Source of the DNA: Acidimicrobiaceae bacterium
Lineage (GTDB): Bacteria > Actinomycetota > Acidimicrobiia > Acidimicrobiales > RAAP-2
Length of the DNA: 64,000 nt
NCBI GenBank assembly: GCA_003133685.1
Contig: PKYQ01000023.1
Span: forward strand, 158,622 to 222,621
Direction: 5' to 3'
Shown here: positions 33,873-42,551 of the stretch, in pieces
Position numbering within the stretch: position 1 is the first letter of the stretch
How the letters are laid out: the number at the start of each line of letters is the position of its first letter
Program-made: the position numbers and the translations under genes
Notes under the pieces: model-generated
Database searches by the model: none
Told to the model about the DNA's origin: nothing
What the model saw: the letters and a program-made list of their open reading frames with translations, nothing else

Positions 33873-34067
33873 GTGAAAGTACGCATTGACCCTGAGATCT
33901 GTCAGGGGCAGGGACGATGTTTCTCAATCGCTCCGGGAATCTTCGACTTCGACGATTTGGGTAATGGCGTCGTCATCGGCGACGGAACGCTCACGAGCGA
34001 CACTCTGGAACTGGCGCGACTCGCCCAATCGAACTGCCCCGAACACGCGATCTTCATCGAGGAGTAG
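33873..34067 (+). CDS. Ferredoxin, [3Fe-4S] P450-redox-partner type
   Basis: 64-residue ferredoxin. Cluster ligands are in ICQGQGRC (first two Cys separated by Gly-containing five residues) and NCPEHAI near the end, with SIAPGIFDFDD typical of single-cluster ferredoxins that feed P450s. GTG 33873 follows a run of seven G and is preferred to ATG 33861, giving the standard KVRIDPEICQG start. It lies 2 bp ahead of the first P450 and is clearly its electron donor; the reductase is not in the window. Confidence 0.92.
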   Translation: MKVRIDPEICQGQGRCFSIAPGIFDFDDLGNGVVIGDGTLTSDTLELARLAQSNCPEHAIFIEE

Positions 34068-34069
34068 AG

Positions 34070-35278
34070 ATGACCGACAGCCCCCTCGTCCAAGACTTCG
34101 CCACCGACTGGGACCACTCCGATCCGCAGTGGGTCGCTGATCCGTATCCCATTTGGGACGACCTTCGTCAGCGATGCCCCGTCGCGCACACCGAGCGATA
34201 CGGCGGCGGTTGGTTCCCCGCGACGCACGCCGGTGTCTCGGAGATCGCCAAGGACACGGACAATTTCACGAGTCGAACCGTAGTTATTGGAAACGGTCGT
34301 CCGACGGAGCTAGACCTGCCCGCGCCCATCGGCGTGGCGCCTCCGATCACCTCGGATCCGCCGTTCCACGCGATTGCTCGTCGATTAATTTTGCCGGCGT
34401 TCGCGCCCGGTCCGATCAACGCGCTCGAACCCATGATCCGTGAACTGTGTTCGAAACTGCTGGAAAATATGGGGGACGCGGACGTAGTCAACGCGGGCAC
34501 GCAGTACGCGCAGTACATTCCACCGGGCGTCATTCGTGGAATGTTGGGTTTCCCGGAAGAGGATATTGAGCTCTTCCTTGAGTTCGTCCACATCATCCTG
34601 GAGGGAATTGATCATCCGGTGGAAGAACGGATAATCGAGTTCGAACCGATCGAGAAGTACTTCGTGGCCCAGATGGAAGACCATTTGGACAACCCTCGTG
34701 ACGACCTCACGTCGTACCTGTTGAACGTGGAACTTGACGGACAGAACTTGGCGATGGAGCACGTCTTCGGGACGATGATCCTCATCCTCGTCGCCGGCAT
34801 CGACACGACGTGGTCGGCCGTCGGTTCGGCGATCTGGCATCTGGCCCACCACCCCGACGATCTGGAGCGGTTGGTCAACGAGCCCGATCTCATGCCCGTG
34901 GCCATCGAGGAGTTCCTACGCTTCTACGCCCCGGTCACGATGGCCCGGCTCGTGAAGCACGACATGGAGTACCAGGGCTGTCCGATGAAGGTAGACGACT
35001 GGATCCTGCTGGGCTTCCCGGCCGCGAACCGCGACCCGGTCGCGTTCAAGGACGCCGACAAGTTCATCATCGATCGCGCGGAGAATCGTCACGTCGCCTT
35101 CGGTTTGGGCATCCACCGATGCGCCGGATCCAACTTGGCCCGTCTCGAGATGCGCGTCGCCCTCGAGGAGTTCATCAAGCGATACCCCCGATTCGATTTG
35201 GCCGAGCCCGAAGCCGTGACGTGGGCGCCGGGTCAGATTCGTGGACCAAGGAACCTACCGATTCGAATTCTGCACTAG
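34070..35278 (+). CDS. Cytochrome P450 (first of a tandem pair)
   Basis: 402-residue soluble bacterial P450. I helix LVAGIDTTWSAVG with the acid-threonine pair, K helix ExxR in EEFLRF, and heme-ligand loop FGLGIHRCAGSNLARLE with the Cys about residue 348. It is closely similar to the next gene (shared VQDF, DWDH, CPVAHTERYGGGWFP and APITSDPPFH-like stretches), so the two arose by duplication. Substrate unknown; possibly a terpenoid, sterol or fatty acid. Transcribed with the ferredoxin. Confidence 0.93.
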   Translation: MTDSPLVQDFATDWDHSDPQWVADPYPIWDDLRQRCPVAHTERYGGGWFPATHAGVSEIAKDTDNFTSRTVVIGNGRPTELDLPAPIGVAPPITSDPPFHAIARRLILPAFAPGPINALEPMIRELCSKLLENMGDADVVNAGTQYAQYIPPGVIRGMLGFPEEDIELFLEFVHIILEGIDHPVEERIIEFEPIEKYFVAQMEDHLDNPRDDLTSYLLNVELDGQNLAMEHVFGTMILILVAGIDTTWSAVGSAIWHLAHHPDDLERLVNEPDLMPVAIEEFLRFYAPVTMARLVKHDMEYQGCPMKVDDWILLGFPAANRDPVAFKDADKFIIDRAENRHVAFGLGIHRCAGSNLARLEMRVALEEFIKRYPRFDLAEPEAVTWAPGQIRGPRNLPIRILH

Positions 35279-35290
35279 CGAAGGTTGGAC

Positions 35291-36523
35291 GTGAGCGACA
35301 TCGTTGACGAATCAATGGCTCATAAGGTGCCGGTCCAGGACTTCACTTCGGACTGGGACCACACGGATCCTCGGTGGGTGAACGATCCCTACCCGATCTG
35401 GGAAGACCTTCGCGAACGCTGCCCGGTCGCGCACACTGAACGCTACGGCGGCGGGTGGTTCCCGACGACCCACGAGATGGTGTCGTCAATCGCCAATGAC
35501 ACGGAGCACTTCACGAGTCGCATGGTGGTCGTGGTCAACAACAAGTACCCGCCCAACTTCATTCCCGCGCCCATCGGCGGCGCGCCTCCCATCACGTCGG
35601 ACCCGCCCTTTCACTCAATCGCGCGTCGCGTCATCCTTCCGGCCTTCGCACCGGGACCCGTCAATGCTCTGGAGCCGCAGATTCGTGCTTTGTGCAACAA
35701 GCACCTCGACCAGATGGCCGGACACGAGTTCGTTGACGGGGGAATGGACTACGCCCAGTTCATTCCGCCGGGCGTGATTTCCACCATGTTGGGCTTTCCG
35801 CCCGAAGACGACGAGATCTTCCGCGACATCGTCCACTTGGTACTGGACTTGATCGACTTGCCATCAGAGGTTCGGGGACCACTGTTCGAGCCGATGAGCG
35901 AGTACTTCACCAAGCAAATCGATGACCACATCGAGAATCCTCGAGACGACCTGACGAGTTATCTCTTGAACGTCGAGGTGGGTGGCCGCAAACTTGAGCG
36001 TCAGCACGTGGCCGGAACAATGGTCTTGATCCTCGTGGCGGGCATTGATACGACGTGGTCGGCCATCGGTTCGGCGATCTGGCACCTCGCTCGTCATCCC
36101 GAGGACCTCGCGCGACTCGTCAACGAGCCGGAATTGATACCGGTGGCGGTCGAGGAGTTCTTGCGCTTCTACGCACCGGTGACGATGGCGCGATTGGTGG
36201 CCGAGGACTACGAGTTCTTTGGTTGCCCGATGAAAAAGGACGACTGGGTCCTCTTGGGATTTCCCGCGGCCAACCGCGACCCGAAGGCTTTTGCGGACGC
36301 GGACCGATTCATTGTCGATCGCGCGGTGAATCGTCACGCGGCGTTCGGACTCGGTATCCATCGTTGCGTTGGATCGAACCTCGCGCGCCTGGAGCTTCGC
36401 GTCGCGATCGAGGAGTTCATCACGCGCTTTCCCAGATTCGAACTCGCCGAAAGCGACGCGGTCACCTGGGCGCCCGGTCAAGTGCGCGGACCGCGTCAAC
36501 TCCCGCTTCGCATTCTTCCCTAG
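35291..36523 (+). CDS. Cytochrome P450 (second of a tandem pair)
   Basis: 410 residues, strongly similar along its whole length to the preceding P450: LVAGIDTTWSAIG in the I helix, EEFLRF, and FGLGIHRCVGSNLARLE. Differences concentrate between residues 80 and 200, the substrate-recognition B-C and F-G regions, suggesting divergence in substrate. GTG 35291 is chosen because AAGG lies 6 bases upstream. The single ferredoxin upstream probably serves both enzymes. Confidence 0.93.
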   Translation: MSDIVDESMAHKVPVQDFTSDWDHTDPRWVNDPYPIWEDLRERCPVAHTERYGGGWFPTTHEMVSSIANDTEHFTSRMVVVVNNKYPPNFIPAPIGGAPPITSDPPFHSIARRVILPAFAPGPVNALEPQIRALCNKHLDQMAGHEFVDGGMDYAQFIPPGVISTMLGFPPEDDEIFRDIVHLVLDLIDLPSEVRGPLFEPMSEYFTKQIDDHIENPRDDLTSYLLNVEVGGRKLERQHVAGTMVLILVAGIDTTWSAIGSAIWHLARHPEDLARLVNEPELIPVAVEEFLRFYAPVTMARLVAEDYEFFGCPMKKDDWVLLGFPAANRDPKAFADADRFIVDRAVNRHAAFGLGIHRCVGSNLARLELRVAIEEFITRFPRFELAESDAVTWAPGQVRGPRQLPLRILP

Positions 36524-36529
36524 GCGAAA

Positions 36530-38026
36530 CTACAACCCGAGGTTCGGGCTCGCCTCGTTCCACAGTCCGGCCATCCACGCCTCGATGGCGTCGACGTCGC
36601 GTGGTAGGGCCGCCGAGAGATTCCTTGATCCGGTGGCGGTGACGAGTACGTCGTCCTCGATGCGCACGCCGATACCGCGATACTCCTCGGGCACCGTGAG
36701 GTCATTGGCCTGGAAGTACAGGCCCGGTTCCACCGTGAGGACGTAGCCCTCTTCGAGCACGCCGTCGCGGTACATCTCGTCGCGGGCGTTGGCGCAGTCG
36801 TGGACGTCGAGTCCGAGCATGTGACTCGTGCCGTGCAACGTGTAGCGCCGGTGCAGTTGGTTTTCGGGGCGAAGGGCCACTTCCGGCTGCTCTTTCAGGA
36901 TGCCGAGATCAAAGAGACCCTGGGCGAGGACTTTCATGGCCGCTTCGTGCGGTGCCTTGAACGTCGCGCCGGGCTCGACGACGTCGATTCCCGCCTGCTG
37001 CGCGGCGAGCACGAGTTCGTAGATCCTTCGCTGAGCCGGGGAGTACTTACCGCTGATGGGTATCGTTCGCGTGACGTCGGCGGTGTAAAGGTTGTCGCAC
37101 TCGACGCCGGCGTCGAGCAGGAGAAGATCGCCCCTGCGCACGACGCCGGTGTTCCTCGTCCAGTGCAGCACCGTCGCGTTCGAGCCGCTGGCGGCAATGG
37201 TGTCGTAGCCGGTGTCGTTGCCTTCGACGCGCGCGCGCATGTGAAAGACGCCCTCAATGACGCGTTCGCCCCGTCCTTCAGCGGCGGGCAGCGCCCGGAC
37301 GACGTCTTCGAAACCTTTGACGGTGTAGTCGACGGCCAGTTGGAGTTGCGCGATCTCGAAGTTGTCCTTGACGAGTCGATGCTCGCTGAGGGTCGTGGCC
37401 AAGACCCGGTCGTCCTTGTTCGGCTCGAGGCAGTCGTCGAGTTTTTTGTCGAATCCCCGGACGCTCACGATCTCCGTCGTCGCCAACGCGCCGAGACCGC
37501 TCTCGAGCGACTCGAGCGGAGCGGTGTCGATGTCGTAGTACGTCGCCGACTCATCGACGCCGCGACGAGCTCCGACCCATAACTCCCCGTAGCGACCGTC
37601 GGTAAAGAATTCGTGGGTGCGCTGGTCGCGTCGATCCGCAATGTAGAGGGTGGCACGCGGACCGTCGGGGCCCGGCGCGATAACGAGCACGGCGTCGGGC
37701 TCGTCACATCCGGTCAAATAGAAGAAGTCGGTGCCGGCGCGGAATCGATAGTCGGTGTCATTGGCGCGCACCTTGTAGTTGCCGGTCGCCACGACGATTG
37801 TGCGCCCGGAGAACTCTTGGGCGATGCGCGCTCGTCGGGTTGCACAGAATGTGACGGCGGGATGCACGTCGTCACTCGCCGCGACGGTTGCCCAGTCTTT
37901 GGTCATGTGTTCTACGAGGGCGCGCGGCACCGCCGGTCGGTGATCACCCGTCCAGATCCAATGCTCGGAGACGGGATTCTCCTTGGAAACGTCGGGTTCG
38001 GGGATGGCGGAAATGTTCTCGATCAC
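36530..38026 (-). CDS. pepP: Xaa-Pro aminopeptidase (M24B, PepP type)
   Basis: 498 residues. An N-terminal creatinase-like domain (about 30-220, DYRFRAGTDFFYLTG) precedes the pita-bread catalytic domain with its dinuclear metal ligands: Asp in LLLDAGVECDN, Asp in TADVTRTI, His in HGTSHMLGLDVHD, Glu in TVEPGLYF and Glu in GVRIEDD. It removes N-terminal residues before proline. GTG 38026 is supported by TAGATT 6 nt upstream. It shares a 46-bp intergenic region with the divergent enoyl-CoA hydratase gene. Confidence 0.93.
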   Translation of the reverse strand: MIENISAIPEPDVSKENPVSEHWIWTGDHRPAVPRALVEHMTKDWATVAASDDVHPAVTFCATRRARIAQEFSGRTIVVATGNYKVRANDTDYRFRAGTDFFYLTGCDEPDAVLVIAPGPDGPRATLYIADRRDQRTHEFFTDGRYGELWVGARRGVDESATYYDIDTAPLESLESGLGALATTEIVSVRGFDKKLDDCLEPNKDDRVLATTLSEHRLVKDNFEIAQLQLAVDYTVKGFEDVVRALPAAEGRGERVIEGVFHMRARVEGNDTGYDTIAASGSNATVLHWTRNTGVVRRGDLLLLDAGVECDNLYTADVTRTIPISGKYSPAQRRIYELVLAAQQAGIDVVEPGATFKAPHEAAMKVLAQGLFDLGILKEQPEVALRPENQLHRRYTLHGTSHMLGLDVHDCANARDEMYRDGVLEEGYVLTVEPGLYFQANDLTVPEEYRGIGVRIEDDVLVTATGSRNLSAALPRDVDAIEAWMAGLWNEASPNLGL

Positions 38027-38032
38027 ACTCGC

Positions 38033-38038
38033 AATCTA
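38033..38038 (-). promoter_or_regulatory. -10 element TAGATT for pepP
   Basis: Minus strand TAGATT-gcgagt-GTG, 6-nt spacing. Confidence 0.5.
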
Positions 38039-38060
38039 CAACCGGGCTCGGCGCCGGTCA

Positions 38061-38066
38061 TATGCT
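38061..38066 (+). promoter_or_regulatory. -10 element TATGCT for the enoyl-CoA hydratase gene
   Basis: TATGCT-ccctcc-ATG, 6-nt spacing; divergent from the pepP promoter only 22 bp away. Confidence 0.5.
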
Positions 38067-38072
38067 CCCTCC

Positions 38073-38735
38073 ATGGACATCACGATGACGCGCGAGGGCT
38101 CGGTTGCGGTACTGACCTGGAATGAAGGAGAGAATCGGATCAATCTCGATTCCCTCGCTCGGCTGAATGAGTTGCTCGACGAACTCGAAAAAGTCGAAGG
38201 TCCACTGTCAATCGTTCTCACTGGCTCGGGAAAATTCTTCTGCAACGGACTCGATCTCGAACGCTTCGCTGACAAGCGTGATGAGTTCGTCGCGACGCTG
38301 CACTTGTTAGAGCAGACCATTGGCCGACTGCTGGTCTTCCCGGCGTACAGCGTGGCGGCGATCAATGGTCACGCCTTCGCCGGAGGGGCGCTTCTCTCAT
38401 GCGCCTTCGACTACCGCGTCATGCGCGAGGATCGTGGGTACTGGTGCATGAATGAAGCGGAAATCGGACTCGCTCTGGACGAACGACTGTGGTCGATTCT
38501 GGCCAACCGCCTTCCGCGCGCTACGGCGATCGTGGCAGCGACGACGGCCCGCCGGTTCTCCGGTCCCGACGCCCTGCGCTTGGGCATTGTGGAGTCGGTC
38601 GCGGGTGAAGCTGACGTGCTTGCCCATGCACTCGTTGTCGCGGAAAGCATGGCGAACCTCGATCGACCGACACTGGGCGTGCACAAGCGCCTCGCCCATG
38701 GTGCCGAGGCCGCCAATCTCGGCTTCACTCTCTAG
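38073..38735 (+). CDS. Enoyl-CoA hydratase/isomerase family protein
   Basis: 220-residue crotonase-fold protein. The CoA-binding oxyanion-hole segments are FFCNGLDLERF and NGHAFAGGALLSCAFD; then comes the MNEAEIGLAL region. The protein is shorter than typical 255-residue hydratases, similar to the delta3-delta2-enoyl-CoA isomerase (ECI) branch, so isomerase is the better guess. ATG 38073 is chosen because a TATGCT -10 ends 6 nt upstream; longer in-frame starts would overlap the divergent pepP promoter. Confidence 0.83.
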   Translation: MDITMTREGSVAVLTWNEGENRINLDSLARLNELLDELEKVEGPLSIVLTGSGKFFCNGLDLERFADKRDEFVATLHLLEQTIGRLLVFPAYSVAAINGHAFAGGALLSCAFDYRVMREDRGYWCMNEAEIGLALDERLWSILANRLPRATAIVAATTARRFSGPDALRLGIVESVAGEADVLAHALVVAESMANLDRPTLGVHKRLAHGAEAANLGFTL

Positions 38736-38817
38736 AACGCGCCGACACCCGAGTAATTCATGACTCCGTTTGTGGAGAAGTTGTTCTCCTGCACTCGTGG
38801 ACTTATTCGACCTTCAG

Positions 38818-38823
38818 TAACGT
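38818..38823 (+). promoter_or_regulatory. -10 element TAACGT for a small membrane protein gene
   Basis: TAACGT-gagaag-GTG, 6-nt spacing; identical hexamer to the 42-residue membrane protein gene at 12326. Confidence 0.5.
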
Positions 38824-38829
38824 GAGAAG

Positions 38830-39129
38830 GTGAATATCGACGTCTATCGCAGCTGCACGTGGAGAGAGAAGCGCGACGTTCTCAACGTCTTTTGGCGAAC
38901 GAACGTCGAGGCCACGTCACGCATCGTTGAGGCCGCCGTGCAGTACGGCTACTACGCCGTGATCTGTCTCATCGTGGTCATGCTTGAACTCGCGCTGATT
39001 TTGGTGGTGGCCCTTAGCCACAATTCGCTCGTGGCCGGACTCTCGGCATTCGCGGAACTGTTCATGATCTGGTCGACCTGGCGGGCGATCAAGCGGTATC
39101 GGGTATTGAAGACCCAATTCGCCCGCTAA
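38830..39129 (+). CDS. Small two-helix membrane protein
   Basis: 99 residues: a charged N-terminal 35 residues (SCTWREKRDVLNVFWRTN), two closely packed hydrophobic helices (AVICLIVVMLELALILVVAL and SLVAGLSAFAELFMIWSTW) and a basic tail (RAIKRYRVLKTQ). Not recognised. Convergent with rmlA, 4 bp between stops. Confidence 0.65.
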   Translation: MNIDVYRSCTWREKRDVLNVFWRTNVEATSRIVEAAVQYGYYAVICLIVVMLELALILVVALSHNSLVAGLSAFAELFMIWSTWRAIKRYRVLKTQFAR

Positions 39130-39133
39130 AGAA

Positions 39134-39925
39134 TTAGGACTCTTCGATCCAGCCCTGGTCGATGCCGATCTGTTCGACGTCGCCGATGCGAAGTCCGGTG
39201 CGGTGCTGGAGCGTGCGGATCAAGCCACCCGCTTCGTAGAGTGACTCGTGCGTCCCGGTGTCGAGCCAGGTCGTGGCGCGCGAGAGAACCTCAACGCGGA
39301 GGTCGCCACGTTCGAGGTACGCGTTATTGAGCGCCGTTATTTCCAATTCGCCGCGGTCGCTGGGCTTGAGTTCTCGCGCGAGGGCCGGTGCCGTGGCGTC
39401 GTAGAAGTAGATGCCCGGTACGGCGTACGTGCTCTTGGGCTTGAGCGGCTTTTCTTCGATTGAAATGACCTTGCCGTCGTCGTCGAACTCCACGACGCCG
39501 TAGTGCGAGGGGTCACTCACCTGATAGGCGAAGATCAGTGCGCCTTCGACCGACGTGTTCTCTTGGAGGTGCGTACCGAGTCCCGGACCGTAGAAGAGGT
39601 TGTCGCCGAGGATCAGTGCACAGCTGTCGCCGTTGAGGAACTCTTCGCCCAGCAGCAGCGCTTCAGCGAGACCGTTCGGTTGATCCTGCACGACGTAGGA
39701 GATGGCGATGCCGAGTTGTGAGCCGTCACCCAGTAGTCGTCGAAAGGCGTCTTGGTCGTGGGGCGTCGTAATGAGAAGAATTTCACGAAGTCCCGTCAGC
39801 ATCAACGTGCTGAGCGGGTAATAGATCATTGGCTTGTCGTAGATGGGCAGTAGTTGCTTGGACACCGCTCGAGTTATTGGGTGAAGGCGCGTGCCGCTAC
39901 CACCAGCCAGAATGATTCCCTTCAC
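39134..39925 (-). CDS. rmlA: Glucose-1-phosphate thymidylyltransferase, short form
   Basis: 263 residues; makes dTDP-glucose for rhamnose synthesis. Nucleotide-binding [30 protein letters not shown], the ILGDNLFYG metal segment and EEKPLKPKS are intact. The usual C-terminal helix region of about 25-30 residues (after the EQI.....GWI motif) is missing, so this is a trimmed form. GTG 39925 follows a TATACT hexamer by exactly 6 nt, the best -10 in the window. Divergent from rmlB. Confidence 0.92.
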   Translation of the reverse strand: MKGIILAGGSGTRLHPITRAVSKQLLPIYDKPMIYYPLSTLMLTGLREILLITTPHDQDAFRRLLGDGSQLGIAISYVVQDQPNGLAEALLLGEEFLNGDSCALILGDNLFYGPGLGTHLQENTSVEGALIFAYQVSDPSHYGVVEFDDDGKVISIEEKPLKPKSTYAVPGIYFYDATAPALARELKPSDRGELEITALNNAYLERGDLRVEVLSRATTWLDTGTHESLYEAGGLIRTLQHRTGLRIGDVEQIGIDQGWIEES

Positions 39926-39931
39926 TGAATT

Positions 39932-39937
39932 AGTATA
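39932..39937 (-). promoter_or_regulatory. -10 element TATACT for rmlA
   Basis: Minus strand TATACT-aattca-GTG, 6-nt spacing. Confidence 0.6.
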
Positions 39938-39976
39938 GAAAGTCTTGCCACCCCTTCTAAAGGTCGAGGTATCGCC

Positions 39977-40951
39977 ATGCGTGTTGTGATTACTGGAGCC
40001 GCGGGGTTCATTGGTTCGCGTTTCGCCGAAGTGTTACTCGAGAACGCCGAGCGTCTTGAGTACGACGAAGTCGTTCTTCTCGACGCATTGACCTACTCCG
40101 GTCGACGAGAGAACATGGAAGAAGTGTTGCGTGACCGGCGTGTCCACTTCGTTGAAGGATCGATCACGGACGGGGGACTGACGAAGGAGATTCTGCGCGG
40201 TGCGCATGCCGTGGTGCACTTGGCCGCGGAGAGTCACGTCGATCGTTCGATCACCGGTGCGCGAGACTTTTACGAAACCAACGTGATCGGCACGCACCAA
40301 CTCCTCGAGAGTTCGCGCGACAATGACGTACAGCGCTTCGTGCACGTCTCGACCGACGAGGTCTACGGATCGATCGGCGAGGGATCGTGGAGTGAAGACC
40401 ACCTCCTCGAACCGAATTCGCCGTACTCCTCGAGCAAAGCGGGGTCCGACCTCGCCGCCTTGGCCTATCACCGGACCTACGGCATTCCCGTCATGGTGAC
40501 ACGTTGTTCGAACAACTACGGGCCGCGCCAGTTCCCCGAGAAGGTGATTCCACTGTTCGTGACGAATCTCTTCGACGGGGAGAAGGTTCCCCTCTACGGC
40601 GACGGCCTGAACATCCGCGACTGGCTGTTCGTCGACGATCACTGTCGAGGGATTCTCGCCGTTCTCGAGGGCGGACGCGCCGGAGAGATCTACAACATCG
40701 GGGGCGGCACGGAACTTACGAACGAGGAGTTGACCACTCGTCTCCTCGACCTCTGCGGCTACAGCGACTCGATGATCGAGCCGACGACCGATCGCCTCGG
40801 GCATGATCGCCGTTACTCCGTCAACTGGAGCAAGATCAAGAACGAACTGGGCTACGAACCCCAAATGAGCTTTGACGAGGGGTTGGCGTACACCGTGAAG
40901 TGGTACCACGACAACGAGGCATGGTGGCGACCGCTGAAGAGCCGTCCGTGA
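39977..40951 (+). CDS. rmlB: dTDP-glucose 4,6-dehydratase
   Basis: 324-residue SDR enzyme, second step of dTDP-rhamnose synthesis. NAD-binding GAAGFIGS, the [11 protein letters not shown] motif, the STDEVYGS strand and the YSSSKAGSD (Tyr-x3-Lys) catalytic pair are present, with DDHCRGI and YNIGGG substrate-binding parts. ATG has GAGGT 7 bases upstream. Overlaps rmlC by 4 bases (GTGA). Confidence 0.94.
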   Translation: MRVVITGAAGFIGSRFAEVLLENAERLEYDEVVLLDALTYSGRRENMEEVLRDRRVHFVEGSITDGGLTKEILRGAHAVVHLAAESHVDRSITGARDFYETNVIGTHQLLESSRDNDVQRFVHVSTDEVYGSIGEGSWSEDHLLEPNSPYSSSKAGSDLAALAYHRTYGIPVMVTRCSNNYGPRQFPEKVIPLFVTNLFDGEKVPLYGDGLNIRDWLFVDDHCRGILAVLEGGRAGEIYNIGGGTELTNEELTTRLLDLCGYSDSMIEPTTDRLGHDRRYSVNWSKIKNELGYEPQMSFDEGLAYTVKWYHDNEAWWRPLKSRP

Positions 40952-41511
40952 AGCTGATCGAGCTCTCGATCCCCGGTCTCTTCGTCCTGGAATCGCCCGT
41001 GTGGGGCGACGACCGGGGAACGTTTCGAGAATGGTTCAAGGACGAGGACTTCAAAGAAGCCGGGGTCGAGTTTCACGCCCAACAAGCGAACCTCTCGATC
41101 TCGAAGAAAAACGTCGTTCGCGGACTGCACTATTCAATGGCTCGCGAGGGTCAGGCGAAAGTCGTGACCTGCGCGCACGGGGAGCTGGACGACGTGATCG
41201 TCGACATTCGAGTCGGTTCGCCGGCGTTCGGTCGACACGAGATCGTGCACCTCGCGGCGGGTGAAGAGCGATCGGTGTACGTTCCGTCCGGCGTCGCGCA
41301 CGGGTTTTGTGTGACCAGTGAGCTCGGTGCGCTGACCTACCTGCTCTCCTCACCCTTCAACGCCGCGCTCGAACTCGAGATCAATCCTTTCGACGATGAG
41401 ATCAACGTGCCGTGGATCATCGATGGCGAGGCCGTCGTGAGTCCCAAGGACGCCGGCGCGCCTTCGCTTCGTGAACGCCGTGACGCGAAGGAACTTCCTC
41501 TCTTTCGCTGA
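40948..41511 (+). CDS. rmlC: dTDP-4-dehydrorhamnose 3,5-epimerase
   Basis: 187-residue cupin epimerase, third step of dTDP-rhamnose synthesis. Conserved RGTFREWF, RGLHYSM (catalytic His), and the VYVPSGVAHGFCV segment are present. GTG 40948 overlaps the rmlB stop and has GAAGAG upstream, so it is preferred to longer in-frame starts. The reductase rmlD is not in the window, so the pathway must be completed elsewhere or a different deoxysugar is made. Confidence 0.92.
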   Translation: MKLIELSIPGLFVLESPVWGDDRGTFREWFKDEDFKEAGVEFHAQQANLSISKKNVVRGLHYSMAREGQAKVVTCAHGELDDVIVDIRVGSPAFGRHEIVHLAAGEERSVYVPSGVAHGFCVTSELGALTYLLSSPFNAALELEINPFDDEINVPWIIDGEAVVSPKDAGAPSLRERRDAKELPLFR

Positions 41512-41545
41512 GTTTTCCTCGGATGGGATGACGGCGCGGCGTTGC

Positions 41546-41551
41546 TAGCGT
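41546..41551 (+). promoter_or_regulatory. -10 element TAGCGT (extended TGC) for the deoC operon
   Basis: TGC-TAGCGT-tgatcac-GTG: an extended -10 with TG one base upstream, 7-nt spacing to GTG 41559. Confidence 0.5.
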
Positions 41552-41558
41552 TGATCAC

Positions 41559-42551
41559 GTGAGTACCGCTCCTCTACGTCTCGTCACTGAACAAGATCGC
41601 AGCGTTCATATCGCCGCCACGCTCGTGGTACCAACTATTGAATCTGAAGCACAGCTCAGGGCCCTTCTGACCAGTCTCTCCGGTGTCGACGCCGTCGGGG
41701 CCGAAGCACGAGTAGCGAAATTGTCGACCAGGTCGATAAAGAAGTCGACGAAGTTGGCCGCTATCGAGATGGCGATCTCGATGGTTGATCTCACGACCCT
41801 CGAGGGCGCCGACACGCCGGGTCGAGTGACGTCCCTCTGCACCAAAGCCATGCGACCCGATCCCCGCGACCTGACGGTCCCCTCGGTTGCCGCCGTGTGT
41901 GTGTACCCCGACCTCGTCGCGCACGCCCGTTCGGTGCTGGGCTCCTCACCAGTCGCGGTCGCGTCGGTCGCAACGTCGTTCCCGTCTGGACGGGCCTCGC
42001 TCCAGGTGAAGTTGATGGATGTTCGCGAGGCGCTCAGTGCCGGGGCGGACGAAATCGACATGGTCATTGACCGCGGTGCATTCCTCTCCGGTCGCATTGG
42101 CCAGGTGTTCGATGAAGTCGTCGCGGTGAAGGAGGCGTGCGGCGACGCGCACCTCAAGGTGATCTTGGAAACGGGGGAATTGGTCACGTACGACAACGTG
42201 CGTCGCGCGAGTTGGATCGCGATGCTGGGCGGCGCTGACTTCATCAAGACCTCGACCGGCAAAGTGACGGTGAACGCCACCCTGCCCGTCGCGCTCGTGA
42301 TGCTCGAAGCAGTCCGCGATTTCGCCGAAACGGCGGGACCGACCGTTGGCGTGAAGGTGGCCGGTGGGATTCGAACGACCAAGGACGCCATTCGATACCT
42401 CGTCTTGGTCAATGAGACAGTGGGCTCGACGTGGCTGACGCCGAATCTCTTTCGCTTCGGCGCGTCATCGCTCTTGAATGACCTGTTGATGCAACGACTC
42501 AAGCAACAGCGTGGCGCCTACGTCCGCGCCGATGAATTCAGCGTGGACTGA
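41559..42551 (+). CDS. deoC: Deoxyribose-phosphate aldolase
   Basis: 330 residues; cleaves 2-deoxyribose-5-phosphate to acetaldehyde and glyceraldehyde-3-phosphate. The Schiff-base Lys is in GADFIKTSTGK, with EIDMVIDRGAFLSG and the VKVAGGIRT phosphate-binding loop. About 70 residues longer at the N-terminus than the E. coli enzyme, like the eukaryotic-type DERA. First gene of an operon of five genes joined by overlaps: the ALDH start shares one base with this stop (TGATG). Confidence 0.94.
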   Translation: MSTAPLRLVTEQDRSVHIAATLVVPTIESEAQLRALLTSLSGVDAVGAEARVAKLSTRSIKKSTKLAAIEMAISMVDLTTLEGADTPGRVTSLCTKAMRPDPRDLTVPSVAAVCVYPDLVAHARSVLGSSPVAVASVATSFPSGRASLQVKLMDVREALSAGADEIDMVIDRGAFLSGRIGQVFDEVVAVKEACGDAHLKVILETGELVTYDNVRRASWIAMLGGADFIKTSTGKVTVNATLPVALVMLEAVRDFAETAGPTVGVKVAGGIRTTKDAIRYLVLVNETVGSTWLTPNLFRFGASSLLNDLLMQRLKQQRGAYVRADEFSVD

